Shown here in pieces: positions 53,239 through 64,000 of a DNA stretch of 64,000 nt (its first letter is position 1; every line of letters starts with the position of its first letter). Made by a program: the position numbers and the translations under genes. Below the pieces are notes generated by a model that was not told the DNA's origin, made no database searches, and worked only from the letters and a program-made list of their open reading frames with translations. Origin of the DNA: Drosophila miranda (taxonomy: Eukaryota > Arthropoda > Insecta > Diptera > Drosophilidae). The stretch is from assembly GCF_003369915.1 (NCBI RefSeq), contig NW_022881625.1, forward strand, positions 434,001 to 498,000, written 5' to 3'.

Positions 53239-54345
53239 AAATGCCTGCTCCCGTATAACCGCCCGGATACTGTAAACTTCCGGATCTTTCGATCCGGGCG
53301 GTTGAAATGGCTTTATTGGGGCGTTTGGCAGAGTGGCGGAGGTTGGCAGTGTTAATTTTGCTCCTGCTCAACCGCATTTGGCATTTAGTGGCATTTGAAG
53401 TGGATAGGGGGTGGGGAGAAATTGGCTGGGCATAAATTGCCGAATTTGCGACCGATAACACACTGGGCATTGATAAATGCATTTTAAATTTGAAATGGCT
53501 TTTTGGTGTGTTATCGGTCATAGTCTGGTATTTGCGTGGTATTTTTGGTAATACCACGTGTCAAGGGGAATTATGGGAATGGCAAATAGGTTGGGAAGAA
53601 GAGTAAGAAGGTAAAACTAATTAGAAAACTACGAAAAATATACAATTAACTACAGAAAAACTACATTAATTTACAAAAACTTAATTCTAATATCACAGGT
53701 AAGTAACTAAAACTATCTACGGACATGCAAAAACTACAAAAAACAACAGGATTGACATCTACAACAAATACATTGATGCAGACGAGGTAAAATAAACGAT
53801 AATTGACATATGTACATTTACAACATATAAACATATTAATTATATTTATTTTATTTCTAACAGGAGGACAAACAACAACGGAGCACCGGCAGGCATATCA
53901 AACGCAATGCGAACATTACGCTGTATACCGGACGGCTCTGTTGTCCCCCTGTGTCTTGTTTAGTGGCGATGGCTGGATTGTTGGTGTTGGCGTGCATCGT
54001 GGGCAAAGTTGGAGATGGCGAGCGGCTCTAGTCCGGCCGCCCACGTTGCATCTGTCTGTTGGTTTAATGCAGCAGACCGAGTGGCACTGGTCCGGCCACC
54101 CGAGATGCGTTGTCCAGTGTGTTGGCGTTGACATCGGTGTGTGATGTCAGACTGTCAGTATTATTGCCGCATCCAAGTGGCAACTGTCCGGCCACCAGGA
54201 TACGTTGTCGATTTACTTGTTGATTGGCCGCATCCGAGTGGCTGCTGGTCCGGCCACCAGGATGCGTTGTCAGCAGAGTTGGCCTGGCCTCCTCGGCCAC
54301 GTTCGTCATCGGTTCAAAAAAGGCCTCCTTTTTCGCCCCTTTGGC
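52574..54345 (-). promoter_or_regulatory. U2 leader, right-arm copy, with a 46-nt G run
   Basis: Mirror of 20,641-22,495. Lacks about 60 bp at 53,010 (the GTGAGTGAAAGTGG to GGCGATCGGG segment) and about 40 bp at 53,300 (GCGTGACGCTCC to CATCATATGG). G run at 53,192-53,237, against about 11 in the left arm. The GGCCGGACC motifs are at 54,030-54,260, one damaged (CAACTGTCCGGCCACC). Confidence 0.5.
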
Positions 54346-55849
54346 AGAAAATTGATGATGTTCATGGCGAGGCAGCTGCTGTGGGGGCAGCTCTGTCTGG
54401 TGATTGGCAGGTACGTGTGTTTTTGTGTGTTTTGGGCGTTTTTTTTTTTTTCGTGTTGGCGTGTATTGACTGTTTTCCTTTGTATTTTAGTGGCTGGCCT
54501 CTGGACTTCTGTTGGAATTGACGGCAGTGCTGCTGATGAGGCCTCCAAATTACGCCCATTATGCCTCAAGAGAGTTCCAGGAGTGGCGAGGCAGCTGCTG
54601 GAGGGGCAGCTCTGTCGGTTTAATAGCAGGTGAGTATGTTTGTTGGTCATTTGCAGATTGTTGTTAATTGTGTTTAATTATACCAGATACTCAAAATGAG
54701 TATTGGGGTATATTAGATTTGTGGTAAAAGTGGATGTGTGTAACGTCCAGAAGGAATCGTTACCGACCCCATAAAGTATATATATTCTTGATCAGCATCA
54801 ATAGCCGAGTCGATTGAGCCCTGTCTGTCTGTCCGTCTGTCCGTCCGTCCGTCCGTCCGTCCGTCCGTCCGTCCGTCCGTCCGTCCCCTTCAGCGCCTAG
54901 TGCTATAAGAGCTAGAGCAACGATGTTTTGGATCCAGACTTCTGTGATATGTCACTGCTACAAAAATATTTCAAAACTTCGCCCCGCCCACTTCCGCCCC
55001 CACAAAGGACGAAAATCTGTGGCATCCACATTTTTAAAGATACGATAAAACCAAAAACGCAGAATCGGTGAGGATGACCATATCTTCTACAGTGCAAAAT
55101 CTGAACCAGATCGTATAATGATTATAGCCAGAATCAAGAAAACAATTTCATTCTTTCTCGCTCTGTCTCTCTCTAGCACACAGGTTTCATGGTCGGTTTT
55201 GTCAATTGCAAAATATGAGTTCAAGGATCTCAGAACCTATAAGAGCCAGAGCAACCAAAATTGGTATCCACACTCCTGTGATATCGGACCTTGACCGTTT
55301 CGTGTCCAAATTTCGCCACACCCCCTTCCTCCCCCGCAAAGGACGAAAATCTGGGGCATCCACAAATCTCAGAGACTATTAAGGCTAGAGTAACCAAATT
55401 TGGTATCCGCACTTCTGTTAGATCTGACTATAAAACGTATATCTCAGAATTTCGCCACACCCCTTTTCGCCCCCACAAAAGACGAAAATCTGTTGCATCC
55501 ACAATATTGCACATTTGAGAAAACTAAAAACGCAGAATCATAGATAATATCTATCAGATTGCTGAATCTGGATCAGATCGGATCATTTTTGTAGCCAAAA
55601 GCAAGAAATCAATTTTCAGTGGCTACGCAGCGCCCGACGTCACGCTCAGACTGATTTTCTGTCTCTCTCGCACGCACTCTTTGTCGTGTCGTTTAATATT
55701 AGCGGCGTCTGCCGGAGGAGAGTTATACTGACTTAGTATCGGGTATAACCGTAGAGTGGCGGTGTCCGCAGCAACTCACAACGTTCCCCCTCGTTTTTTC
55801 CTATTTTTAGGTTTTATTGGCATTAAACTTCTGCTATTTGTCGCAATCA
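54346..55849 (-). other. U1 tail with mini-me-like element, right-arm copy
   Basis: Mirror of 19,166-20,640. The mini-me-like insertion covers about 54,683-55,800 and has a longer GTCC array (54,829-54,888) than the left copy. Same insertion point in the F2 tail, so the insertion came before the arm duplication. No coding region. Confidence 0.55.
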
Positions 55850-58099
55850 GTAGACGCCGTTTAATCCGTTCGCTTTCGGAGTCGCCACTGGATTCTCCAT
55901 TTAGAAACCTACCTAGGTCCTCATAAGGCTCTTCATCGGTCCATTGGCTGTCGTCGTCCATGTCCATATCCGGCTCACCGTCCGATATGGCCACTGCTGC
56001 TGCTGTATTGGCGGCTATTGGAACCGCTGCTGCTGCTGCTTCAGCCAATCTGGTGAGCTGCTCTGCCATCCGTTCGATCCTCCTTTCCAACTCTGTTATA
56101 CGCTGTACGTACAATTGCAGGTTTTGAGCGCAGCTGCCATCACACTGGGCGTCTGGCCGCTGCTGCTGCTGGTGTTGGCGTGGCGTCGGAGCATCATTCG
56201 CGATCGGCTGCATCGGCTGGACCCTCTGGTGTTGGCGCCCCCTGGTCGATGGCTGGGGATGTTGGTCGCCATACCGATGCTGCTGCCGATGCTGCCGATC
56301 CGGTTGGTGTTGGCGTTGCTGCTGCGGATTATGGAGTGGCTGTGGATGTGGCTGCTGCTGGCGACGTTGTATTGGCTGGTGTCGCTGTTGGCTTGGCTGT
56401 GGCTGCTGTCTGCGACGCTCCTCCTCCTGGCGACCCTGTGGGCCACGAGCCTCTGCCTGGCTGCCTTGTAGGATGGGCATCCTTTGTATGAGCTGATGTG
56501 CTGGCCCTGGCAGTTGGCGCATTTGGGATTGACGGCCCTTGGCTTGCTGCACTCCGTCGTCAGGTGCCCGCCCGCGCATTTCATGCAAACTGCAGCGCGT
56601 CTACAATATGCGCGGGTGTGGCCAAACACCTGACATCGATGGCACTGGGCAGGGTCACGGGAGACTCCAAGTCTCTCAACCGTGACGGGCCTCCCACCCA
56701 GGCGTCGCAGCTTTAACACCCCGCATTGGCCACGGTCCGGTTTGGGGGCGATATCAGCCTCGAAGAGGTTGAATTGGCGGCTGCGATCAAATCGATCGGT
56801 GATCACCCTTACAAACCGAACCGTGACCCCTCATTTAGCATGCTGCTGCGAATCCAATCCGGCGGCGTGGAGTGGGAGAGTCCTCGGATGAGGATCCTTC
56901 AAGCCACGTTCCTGGCTGGGCTGATGCCCCGAATTTCGCCGTGCCGGATGTCATCGTCGGGGGTAGTGGCAGGGGTGTTTGTGATGGTGATGGCGGTGGT
57001 GTGTTGGTGTTTGTATTGGCGGGTGTATTTGTATTTGTATTGCGTCATTATTATCTCTATTGTTAATTGTGGTATTGTCTGTGTGAATGACTGGTGATTG
57101 TCTATGTATTGGCTGTTGTCGATGTTGGTGATGGCTGTGGGTCTGGCTATTGGCAATTATAGTAGTGGCAGGGGGCAGGGCAGGGGCATGTGTTGCTGTG
57201 CAGATTGCGGCATAGTGGCAGGATCGGCAACTGTGTTGGTGTTGGCTGCATGTGCCGTCCGTTTCTGCTGCTTCTGCTGTTGCTCCCGTCAGTCGTGCTG
57301 CTGCCTCAGCTGCTCCTGGACAATAGCCTCCAGCTCCTTCATTGTCTGCTTTTCTTCTTCGGCTTCCTAATTGGCGGCGTGCTGCGTGCTGGATGGCGGC
57401 CCCGTCTTCTGGCCTGCTTCCTCTCACCTCATCCTCATCTTCGCTCCCACTGTCGATGAGGGCGCGGCGTTCGTTTTGGTGTTGGTGGGATTGGCTGTGA
57501 TTGTGGTTGTGTTGTTTGTGTTTTCTGCTGGTTTGTCGTAGTATTGGTGCTGACTGGGCTATGGCTCGATCGACCCGCTGCTCGAACTCGAACCAAGTTC
57601 GACACGCAACGGGGTTCGATCCGGTCGTGTGTGTGTGTGTGGCGGCCGTTGGCCGTTTTGGCGCTCCGCTCTTGCGCGTCGGCTAGCCGGCTCTCCTCCG
57701 TCTTCTCCCTCTCCCGTTACTCCGAACGGTTTTGTATGTCCGAGAGCGTGAGAGGCGGGAAAAGCGGCAGCGAGAGCGGCGTCCCATCGGCCCTTCCCTT
57801 TGCGTTTGGCGCGGTTTTTGTGATGTGTCTCGAGGGGGAGTGGCTGTGGCCGTGGATATATCGGCCATGGCAATGGCTGGGTACTCACTCGATGGAAGGC
57901 TGTGGCGTCGGCGCTCTGCATTGGCTGGGGCGTTGGTGTTGGCGCCTGCGCCGAGGGCTCTGCTGCTGCTGCTGCTATTGGCGGTGTTTGTGTTGGTGTT
58001 GTTGGCTGCTGCTGCTGCTGCTAGGGCGCCTCTGCGGGCCGCTCTGCCGCCGTCGCTGTGTCGTCTGGTTGTCCCTCGTCTGGCCATTCCTCTGGTCAT
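55850..58099 (-). pseudogene. F2 Gag, right-arm copy of U1
   Basis: ATG at 58,099. N-part as in left U1 to about 57,700, then several single-base losses between 57,160 and 57,720 break the coil and T/N-rich part. 56,806-56,096 and 56,588-55,776 carry FEADIAPKPDRGQ, knuckles CHRCQVFGHTRAYC, CMKCAGGHLTTEC, CANCQGQHISSYKGC, the Q-rich part, LERRIERMAEQLTRL and DDDSQWTDEEPYEDLG. An extra A near 55,869 replaces the normal ending with a frameshifted one. Confidence 0.65.
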
Positions 58100-59935
58100 G
58101 GCTGGCTGTTGGTTTGTGTGTTGGCGATCTGCTGCCTGTTTGTTGTTCTTTAATTGAAAAGTCTCTTGTGTGTGTTTGTGTTTAATGTAATTTATTGGCA
58201 CTTTTATTCTCTTTTTGGTTTGTGATGTGGACGGGAGCAAAAGTTTGTCAAGGTAAGTAATGGGTGTGGTGGAGGAAGGGCGGCACGGCACGGCACGGCA
58301 CACGACAGACACCACAAAAAAGAAAAAAGCACAACAGCAAGACAACGGAAAACGGCGACACGAAAAACGACACGAAACGGTTATGGCACGTACGTCCGAC
58401 GATCGCGACCTCTCGAGCGGGTGGACGAGATGAGAGTGGCGGACGAGGTTCATGGTGGTACTCTCACATGTCCGCCAACTCCCATACTCTCCCCTCAACT
58501 CGACTGGCCCGATCGCCGATCGTCATTTACCGGTGCTCTCACCCCCGGTTCCACTTTCACTCACCCCAATATTGAGTGAGATGAAAGTGGTCCGAGGGCA
58601 GCAGCACCGATAAGTAGGCAATGGAGAATTGGAATAGCCGTTTGTTTTAGTGGCTGTGTGTGTTGTCGTTGTCGTTGGTTAGCGGCCAGTGTCTTATGTT
58701 TGTGCTGTGTGTAGTGGCTGCTCTGTTGTTGGGGGATGGGATAGGATGGGGGGGGGGGATGCCTGCTCCCGTATAACCGCCCGGATACTGTAAACTTCCG
58801 GATCTTTCGATCCGGGCGCGTGACGCTCCGAGAGTCGACCGCATAGCATCATATGGGCGGTTGAAATGGTTTTATTGGGGCGTTTGGCAGAGTGGCGGAG
58901 GTTGGCAGTGTTAATTTTGCTCCTGCTCAACCGCATTTGGCATTTAGTGGCATTTGAAGTGGGTAGGGGGTGGGGAGAATTGGCTGGGCATAAATTGCCG
59001 AATTTGCGACCGATAACACACTGGGCATTGATAAATGCATTTTAAATTTGAAATGGCTTTCTGGTGTGTTATCGTCATAGTCTGGTATTTGCGTGGTATT
59101 TTTGGTAATACCACGTGTCAAGGGGAATTATGGGAATGGCAGATAGATTGGGAAGAAGAGTAAGAAGGTAAAACTAATTAGAAAACTACGAAAAATATAC
59201 AATTATCTACAGAAAACTACATTAATTTACAAAAACTTATTCCTAATATCACAGGCAAGTACTAAAACTATGGACAAACTATCTACGGACATGCAAAAAC
59301 TACAGAAACAACAGGATTGACATCTACAACAAATACATTGATGCAGACGAGGTAAAATAAACGATAATTGACATACATTTACAACATATAAACATATTAA
59401 TTATATTTATTTTATTTCTAACAGGAGGACAAACAACAACGGAGCACCGGCCGGCATAACAAACGCAATGCGAACATTACGCTGTATACCGGCCGGCTCT
59501 GTTGTCCCCTGTGTGTTGTTTATTGGCTGGATGTGTGTATTGGCGTGCATCGTGGGCAATGATGGTGTTGATGGCAAGCGGCTCTGGTCCGGCCGCCCAC
59601 GCTGCATCTGTCTGGTGGAGATGGCGCATCCAATCGAGTGGCACTGGTCCGGCCACCCGAGATGCGATCGTGGGATGGAGTGGCATTGACATCGGTGTGT
59701 GATGCCAACGAATCATGTAATTGGCCGCATCCAAGTGGCTGCTGGTCCGGCCACCAGGATGCGTTGTCGATTTTAATTGTTGATTGGCCGCATCCAAGTG
59801 GCTGCTGGTCCGGCCACCAGGATGCGTTGTCAGCAGAGTTGGCCTGGCCTCCTCGGCCACGTTCGTCATCGGTTCAAAAAAAAGGCCTCCTTTTCCGCCC
59901 CTTTGGCAGAAAATTGATGTTAATGGACATGGACA
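58100..59935 (-). promoter_or_regulatory. U1 leader, right-arm copy
   Basis: Mirror of 15,061-16,895. GAAA tetraloop hairpin near 58,799-58,816; the 14-bp stem is weakened by a lost G (GTGTGTTATCGTC near 59,065); CCGGCCGG hairpin at 59,425-59,510; GGCCGGACC motifs (as GGTCCGGCC) at 59,585, 59,645, 59,745 and 59,810. Confidence 0.55.
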
Positions 59936-60567
59936 GAGACAGACGGCACGCAAAGGTTAATTCAATTACTGCCACATCTCAGAGGCATGTATCTGTATCT
60001 GTGGCTGTGGCAAGGGTACAGCAGCTACTTTGTATCTTTTTGCCATAGTTCTCTCTCATTGACCCGCGGGGTTAACGAGTAATAGAATCTACCGTTTTAT
60101 TGGACATTCCAACGCCAATTTGAGCGATTCGATTCGATGCCCTTTCAGAGGCCCGTACAGAAATCTGTGTGGCGCCATTCGCCCCCTGCCCCTCTCCTTG
60201 TCGTGGGATGGATGATCACCTTTTAATTGATTTTCAACACTTTTCTCTTCAGATACTGTATCTATGCACTGATTTCTGCAGAAGATCCGTTACTGCTCAC
60301 TCGGACCGCCCAAGCGCGACTGCTGGAACCGTCCGCGGAGCCACCCATTTATGTTGATTCCCCGATGTGGATGCTGGACAGAGTACTCGGGCTTGGGCAT
60401 GAGTACTCGTGAGAGTATCGTATCAATCGCTCGCTTTGGGGTTCACAATTCTAATTGATCTCCGCTTTCCGCTCTTGGGTAGGTTCCGCGAAAGAGGCGC
60501 TTCAATTACAATGAGAGCAAAAGAGACATTCTGTAGAGGGTTTTTCTTTTCTTTGCTTTTCTTTTCT
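59936..60567. other. Host-like non-coding sequence, right-arm copy
   Basis: Mirror of 14,477-15,060. Plus-strand 60,227-60,412 is open and ends YVDSPMWMLDRVLGLGHEYS, preceded by a TGATTTCTGCAG acceptor at 60,282. No transposon similarity. Confidence 0.35.
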
Positions 60568-61375
60568 TTATTCTTTTTCTTTCATTTGGAGGGTGGAAGG
60601 TTGCAACAATCTAAAACGGAGCAGACTCTTGAGCCTCCTGCTGGTGCGCAGCACGAATGGTGCCGGCTGATTTGTACCGGCATTTCCTCCAGCGGGAACG
60701 ACTTCGGGAGCAGCTACGGGAGCGACTCCGACGCGATCGCCTTCATCGTCCGAGCCCCGAGCATTACGCTGTCCAAGTAGTGCGGGACGCCCGGTGTCAT
60801 CATGTGGGGTGCTGCGTTCGCCAAGGTGTTGCGCACCTTCAGGCAGCTCTTCTGCGACAGGGTTCTTTTTTTTCGCCCGTACCCAGGGCGAGGACGCGGC
60901 GCTGGCACTCGCGAATGCCACGGCATGGCTGCTGGTGGGCCCGTCGTCCTCATTGCCGGGCCGTTCAAAAATCGTCTCGAGACCGGTGGGCCTCGACTTT
61001 GCGATGGTCTGCGATGGCGCCTGAGAACCGGTGGTCGCGTCAGGCTGGGCTTCTTGGCCAGGGGCTGGGACTAAGATGGGCCTGGCGGCGCTCTGGCTCT
61101 TGCTCTTGCAGGCGCGCGCGGCATTTGGCACCGAACCATAGTCGCGGTTGCCACAGATCCTGTATCCCCGGTATACTCCCGGCTGAAATGAGACGAAATG
61201 AGAAATGAGTTACGACTGTCCGATGGCCGCAGAACCGAGTACTTCCTTTACCTTTAGCTTTGCCTTCAAGTTTTTTCTTTGCAGGCATTTCTCGTATCTT
61301 TTTCCGGCTTTTCCGTTCCTGGGTAAACCTTCGACTTCTCAAACGAGCAACGAGCAAGAGCCTCTTTTGGTTGAG
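60568..61375 (-). CDS. Host-like spliced gene, right-arm copy, open exon 2
   Basis: Exon 2 is open from the acceptor near 61,183 to a TAA at 60,568, about 205 codons. It begins PGVYRGYRICGNRDYGS, contains SKSQSAARPILVPAPGQEAQ, TIAKSRPTGLETIFERPGNE, SSPWVRAKKKNPVAEELPEG, ARGSDDEGDRVGVAPVAAPE and ends with a basic FVLRTSRRLKSLL segment. The intron is 61,184-61,251 (donor AAAG|GTAAAG). Exon 1 in the matching phase reads KRYEKCLQRKNLKAKLK; an ATG at 61,288 is out of that phase, so the true start lies elsewhere or is lost. Probably a disordered, proline/charge-rich protein; I do not recognise it. Confidence 0.45.
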
Positions 61376-62045
61376 GGCTCTCAGTGCTCCACAGGGGGGG
61401 GCTGAGAGGCTGGGGTGTGAGCCGCCAGCAACCAAGCGCGTTGCTTTATTAAATTTGTGGGCAGTATATGTCTAATTTAATTTATGTACATTTTTGTGTT
61501 TGTTTTACAATTCAACTTTAAACGACACTCAAACACACACTATACATTTGATGGCACATTAATTTACAAACATATAATCTGCAGCAACGAAACAATTGTA
61601 ACCTCGACTAGGCCCGCAGCCAGATGAGAGATCGCCGGCCAGATGAGGCCAATACTCAGGGTGGAGTTGAGATCGGCAGCGGTGGACGTAGACATCCTAC
61701 GCCCACAGCCAGGAACATCTGCTCCCAGCACGTGCCAATATCAGCCTGTTTCAAAAGTCGCTGGAACGGTTGATCAATCTCAACACCGAGATTAGAATAG
61801 CGCAGGACATTGATGACGTCGTTGACTTGTTTTGGACAATATACGGGTAGCAGCAGCAGCAGCAACAACACACATCAACAGCAGCATCCAAACTCACATC
61901 GAAGATGGCACAGCAGCGACAGCATCAACATCAGCAGCGGTCACAGCAACATCACCGGCACCATCACCTTAAGCTGGACGTGGCTACTAGCGAGCTGCTT
62001 TCCAACAAACAGCAGTGCAAGAGGATCTGGCTGGCGACTCGCACC
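61376..62045 (+). pseudogene. RT element 5' part, right-arm copy, cut by the gap
   Basis: Shared upstream block 61,376-61,640, then the start of the ORF2 fragment with LINLNTEIRIAQDIDDVVDL, and the Q/H-rich and HHHLKLDVATSELLSNKQQ parts in 61,905-62,045. An early one-base change near 61,660 (ATACTCAGGG for AAACTCAGGG) and others break the frame. It ends in KRIWLATRT at the gap, the same residue where the left-arm similarity begins. Confidence 0.6.
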
Positions 62046-62095
62046 NNNNNNNNNNNNNNNNNNNNNNNNNNNNNNNNNNNNNNNNNNNNNNNNNN
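62046..62095. other. Assembly gap, 50 N
   Basis: Exactly 50 N; ends the right-arm contig. The sequence after it has no counterpart in the left arm. Confidence 0.99.
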
Positions 62096-62334
62096 TTCTG
62101 TCAACGCGGCTTCGTCTGTGTAAAGTGCGGTGGTTTCGTCCACCGCACCAGCTAAATGCCAAAGTTGCGGCGGTTTAACAACTTCTGTCAACGCGGCTTC
62201 GTCTGTGTAAAGTGCGGTGGTTTCGTCCACCGCACCCAGCTAAATGCCAAAGTTGCGGCGGTACGCACCCAGCCAACTACAGGGCCTATGCTGATGCTGA
62301 TATGAGGATCAGCCTTGCGCCGCCACTTATATGA
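62096..62334 (+). pseudogene. Jockey-clade Gag zinc-knuckle relic with an 87-bp tandem duplication
   Basis: Reads RGFVCVKCGGFVHRTS and, after a one-base shift, CQSCGGTHPANYRAYADADM to a TGA at 62,332. C-x2-C-x4-H and C-x2-C-G-G-x-HPANYR are the end of a Jockey-clade Gag knuckle region. The block TTCTGTCAACGCGGCTTCGT occurs at 62,096 and again 87 bp later, so the first copy is a partial duplicate that ends in a stop. Not F1 or F2. Confidence 0.55.
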
Positions 62335-62540
62335 AGCCCGCTCCGAGGACGGGAACGGACTGAAAAGACGCAATCCATTGTAAAAGAAAACACATGTTAA
62401 TGTTAAGTCTAGTGTTACCTTAACTTTTGTAAGGAAGCGATCCTGGGCTGGGGTACATATCTCAGTCTACTCCAGGGTCGAAAATACAGCAATATTTATA
62501 ATTTGCCGGGACTCCGTAATTCGGACCGGCGATGGGGGAC
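62335..62540. other. Unassigned A/T-rich sequence
   Basis: No open frame, repeat or motif recognised between the Gag relic and the satellite. Confidence 0.4.
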
Positions 62541-63500
62541 GGGGCCGCAGTCCGCGGACGGGGGCGATCGTAGCGTGGGACGGGGCAATTGGTTTCACCG
62601 AGAACACTCCGGTTATCGCCGAATAGCGCCTTCAGGGCCCCACCGAACTCAGAATCAATACGGAGGTCTTTACTATGCGATAATACCGACAGGTGTCGCC
62701 GAGAGTACCTAGGCTATCGCCGGACAGTACTTACGGGACCCCGCCGGCCTGAGAGTTACTACGAAGCGGAAAGGGGGACTATGCTATGCGGGAATACCGA
62801 CAAGTATCGCCGAGAGTACCTAGGCTATCGCCGGACGGTACTTACGGGACCCTGTCGGCCTAAGAATTACTACGACGCGGAAAGGGGACTTTGCTATGCG
62901 GAAATACCGGCAAGGATCGCCGGGGAGTACCTAGGCTATCGCCGGACGGTACTCACGGGACCCTGTCGGCCTAAGAATTACTACGACGCGGAAAGGGGAA
63001 CTTTGCTATGCGGGAATACCGACAAGTATCGCCGAGAGTACCTAGGCTATCGCCGGACGGTACTTACGGGACCCTGTCGGCCTAAGAATTACTACGACGC
63101 GGAAAGGGGACTTTGCTATGCGGAAATACCGGCAAGTATCGCCGAGAGTACCTAGGCTATCGCCGGACGGTACTTACGGGACCCTGTCGGCCTAAGAATT
63201 ACTACGACGCGGAAAGGGGAACTTTGCTATGCGGAAATACCGACAAGTATCGCCGAGAATGCCTAGGCAATCGCCGGATAGCACTTACGGGACGCCGCCG
63301 AACTAAGAATTACTACGGGGGTCGGGATATCGACAGGCATCGCCGAGAATGCCTAGGCAATCGCCGGATAGCACTTACGGGACGCTGTCGAACTAAGAAT
63401 TACTACGGAGGTCGGGGGTACCGACGCGTATCGCCGAGAGCGCTTAGGCAATCGCCGGATAGCACTCACGGACACTATCGGGCTAAACATTACGGCGAAA
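62541..63500 (+). repeat. 111-bp satellite with 90-bp variants
   Basis: CCTAGGCTATCGCCGGA starts at 62,708, 62,819, 62,930, 63,041 and 63,151, with related starts at 63,262, 63,352 and 63,442: spacings of 111, 111, 111, 110, 111, 90 and 90. Divergent copies extend upstream to about 62,541. Because 111 and 90 are both multiples of three, a plus-strand frame stays open over 62,589-63,155 (repeat unit GYRRTVLTGPCRPKNYY plus 20 more residues), and another over 63,113-63,598. I see no start context or known domain and treat it as satellite DNA. Confidence 0.85.
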
Positions 63501-63524
63501 ATCTTTATCATACGGGGCAGGTAT

Positions 63525-63590
63525 GCATATCCCTCGCATGCCACAACAAAAATGAACAACGGACGCTGCCGCCATCGAAGCCATTAAATA
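63525..63590 (+). mobile_element. F1 tail relic, plus orientation
   Basis: GCATGCCACAACAAAAATGA, ACAACGGACGCTGCCGCCAT and CAAAGCATT-like sequence match the reverse complement of 2966-3015 in the F1 tail. Only about 65 bp remain. Confidence 0.65.
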
Positions 63591-64000
63591 AAACATGAAC
63601 GAATAAAAATGCTGCCATACACACTTGCAAAATCATACGGCCTGACAAATTCAAATCGAATGCAGTGCGTTGGTGATTGCTAGAATAGCCAAAAACAGAC
63701 ACACATGTAGCGGGCCTGAAGCGACGTAGAAGAAGTCGATAGGTTTGGCGGGAAGGATTAATCGGCTAAGATTTGAAAGAAAAATTGAAAGTCAAGACCA
63801 TGATATCGATCTCGGGGCCAGGATGCATGCTGCCACCCTTTGACAGGCACAGGGTTACTTTGACCTGTTAACAGGCGCAGGGTTACTTTGACCTGTTAAC
63901 GCGCAGAGATGCTTTGGACATCTGACAGGCCATGTCAAATTCCTTTTCCGGTTAAAGATCTCGTCGAGAACGGGTGTGCGCGCAAACGAATCTTTTGTAA
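63591..64000. other. Unassigned sequence with a 28-bp direct repeat
   Basis: ACAGGCACAGGGTTACTTTG at 63,843 recurs with one change at 63,871 (28-bp period), followed by another GACAGGCC. TGTAGCGGGCCTGAAG at 63,707 could be the beginning of an LTR but the other end is not in the window. No coding region. Confidence 0.35.

Larger units (their letters stand above)
38759..62045. repeat. Right arm of the inverted duplication, a single contig
   Basis: 23,287 bp bounded on both sides by 50-N gaps and collinear, in reverse, with 12,900-36,427. It differs by single-base indels, some substitutions (Drak SDA for SDS, IEI for KEI), the 24 bp missing from left Drak, missing segments at about 53,010 and 53,300, and a 46-nt G run at 53,192-53,237. 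Confidence 0.9.

Noticed and set aside
12900..62045. Simple fold-back sequencing artefact as the cause of the palindrome
   Set aside because: The arms differ by a 24-bp indel in Drak, substitutions and arm-specific intact frames, which a single folded read would not produce; a haplotig remains possible.
62589..63155. 188-codon frame called as a gene
   Set aside because: It lies wholly within the 111-bp satellite and is open because the period is a multiple of three; kept only as a finding.
63704..64000. LTR retrotransposon start (TGTAGCGGGCC)
   Set aside because: No second LTR, primer-binding site or gag/pol is visible before the window ends.

Overview
The window reads as Drosophila repeat-dense chromatin. 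The evidence is a captured copy of the kinase gene Drak, Jockey-clade and R1-clade non-LTR retrotransposons, CAG/CTG-rich gag genes, short 50-90 nt GT-AG introns and a mini-me/DINE-1-like element carrying a GTCY microsatellite. The obscura group is a reasonable guess but the sequence alone does not prove it. There are no bacterial features, tRNAs, rRNAs or CRISPR arrays.

Layout. (i) 1-2.7 kb, minus strand: the 5' end of an R1-clade element (5' region, ORF1, start of ORF2), with a 5'-truncated Jockey-clade RT fragment inserted between 12-bp target-site duplications. (ii) 2.7-9.45 kb: two minus-strand copies of a gag-only family (here F1), with a non-coding block and a 139-bp tandem array between them. 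(iii) 9.45-13.6 kb, minus strand: an RT-bearing element with a damaged ORF2, whose A-tail abuts the truncated 5' end of the second F1 copy. (iv) 13.6-15.06 kb: host-like sequence with a spliced exon candidate. (v) 15.06-38.7 kb: six units, U1 to U6, of a second gag-only family (F2). U1 and U2 point right, U3 and U4 point left, U5 and U6 point right, and a Drak copy sits between U4 and U5. (vi) 38,759-62,045: one contig bounded exactly by two 50-N gaps. It is an inverted copy of 12,900-36,427, repeating RT, host segment, U1-U5 and Drak in reverse. (vii) 62.1-64 kb: a gag zinc-knuckle relic, a 111-bp satellite and an F1 relic.

F1 and F2 encode a Gag with a PRE_C2HC-type region and three zinc knuckles but no reverse transcriptase. 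This is the organisation of HeT-A; the RT element would be the TART/TAHRE-like partner. Three non-coding features are shared between families: short antisense-strand introns, a hairpin built on CCGGCCGG, and repeated GGCCGGACC motifs. Together they suggest a set of telomere-type retroelements, but the inverted units and captured host genes show the array has been rearranged and need not be at a chromosome end now.

Most genes are broken by small indels. Some differ between the two arms: the unknown host gene is intact in its exon 2 only in the right arm, and Drak is open only in the left arm but lacks 8 residues there. The arms are therefore not exact copies. They could be a real palindrome or a second haplotype placed by scaffolding.
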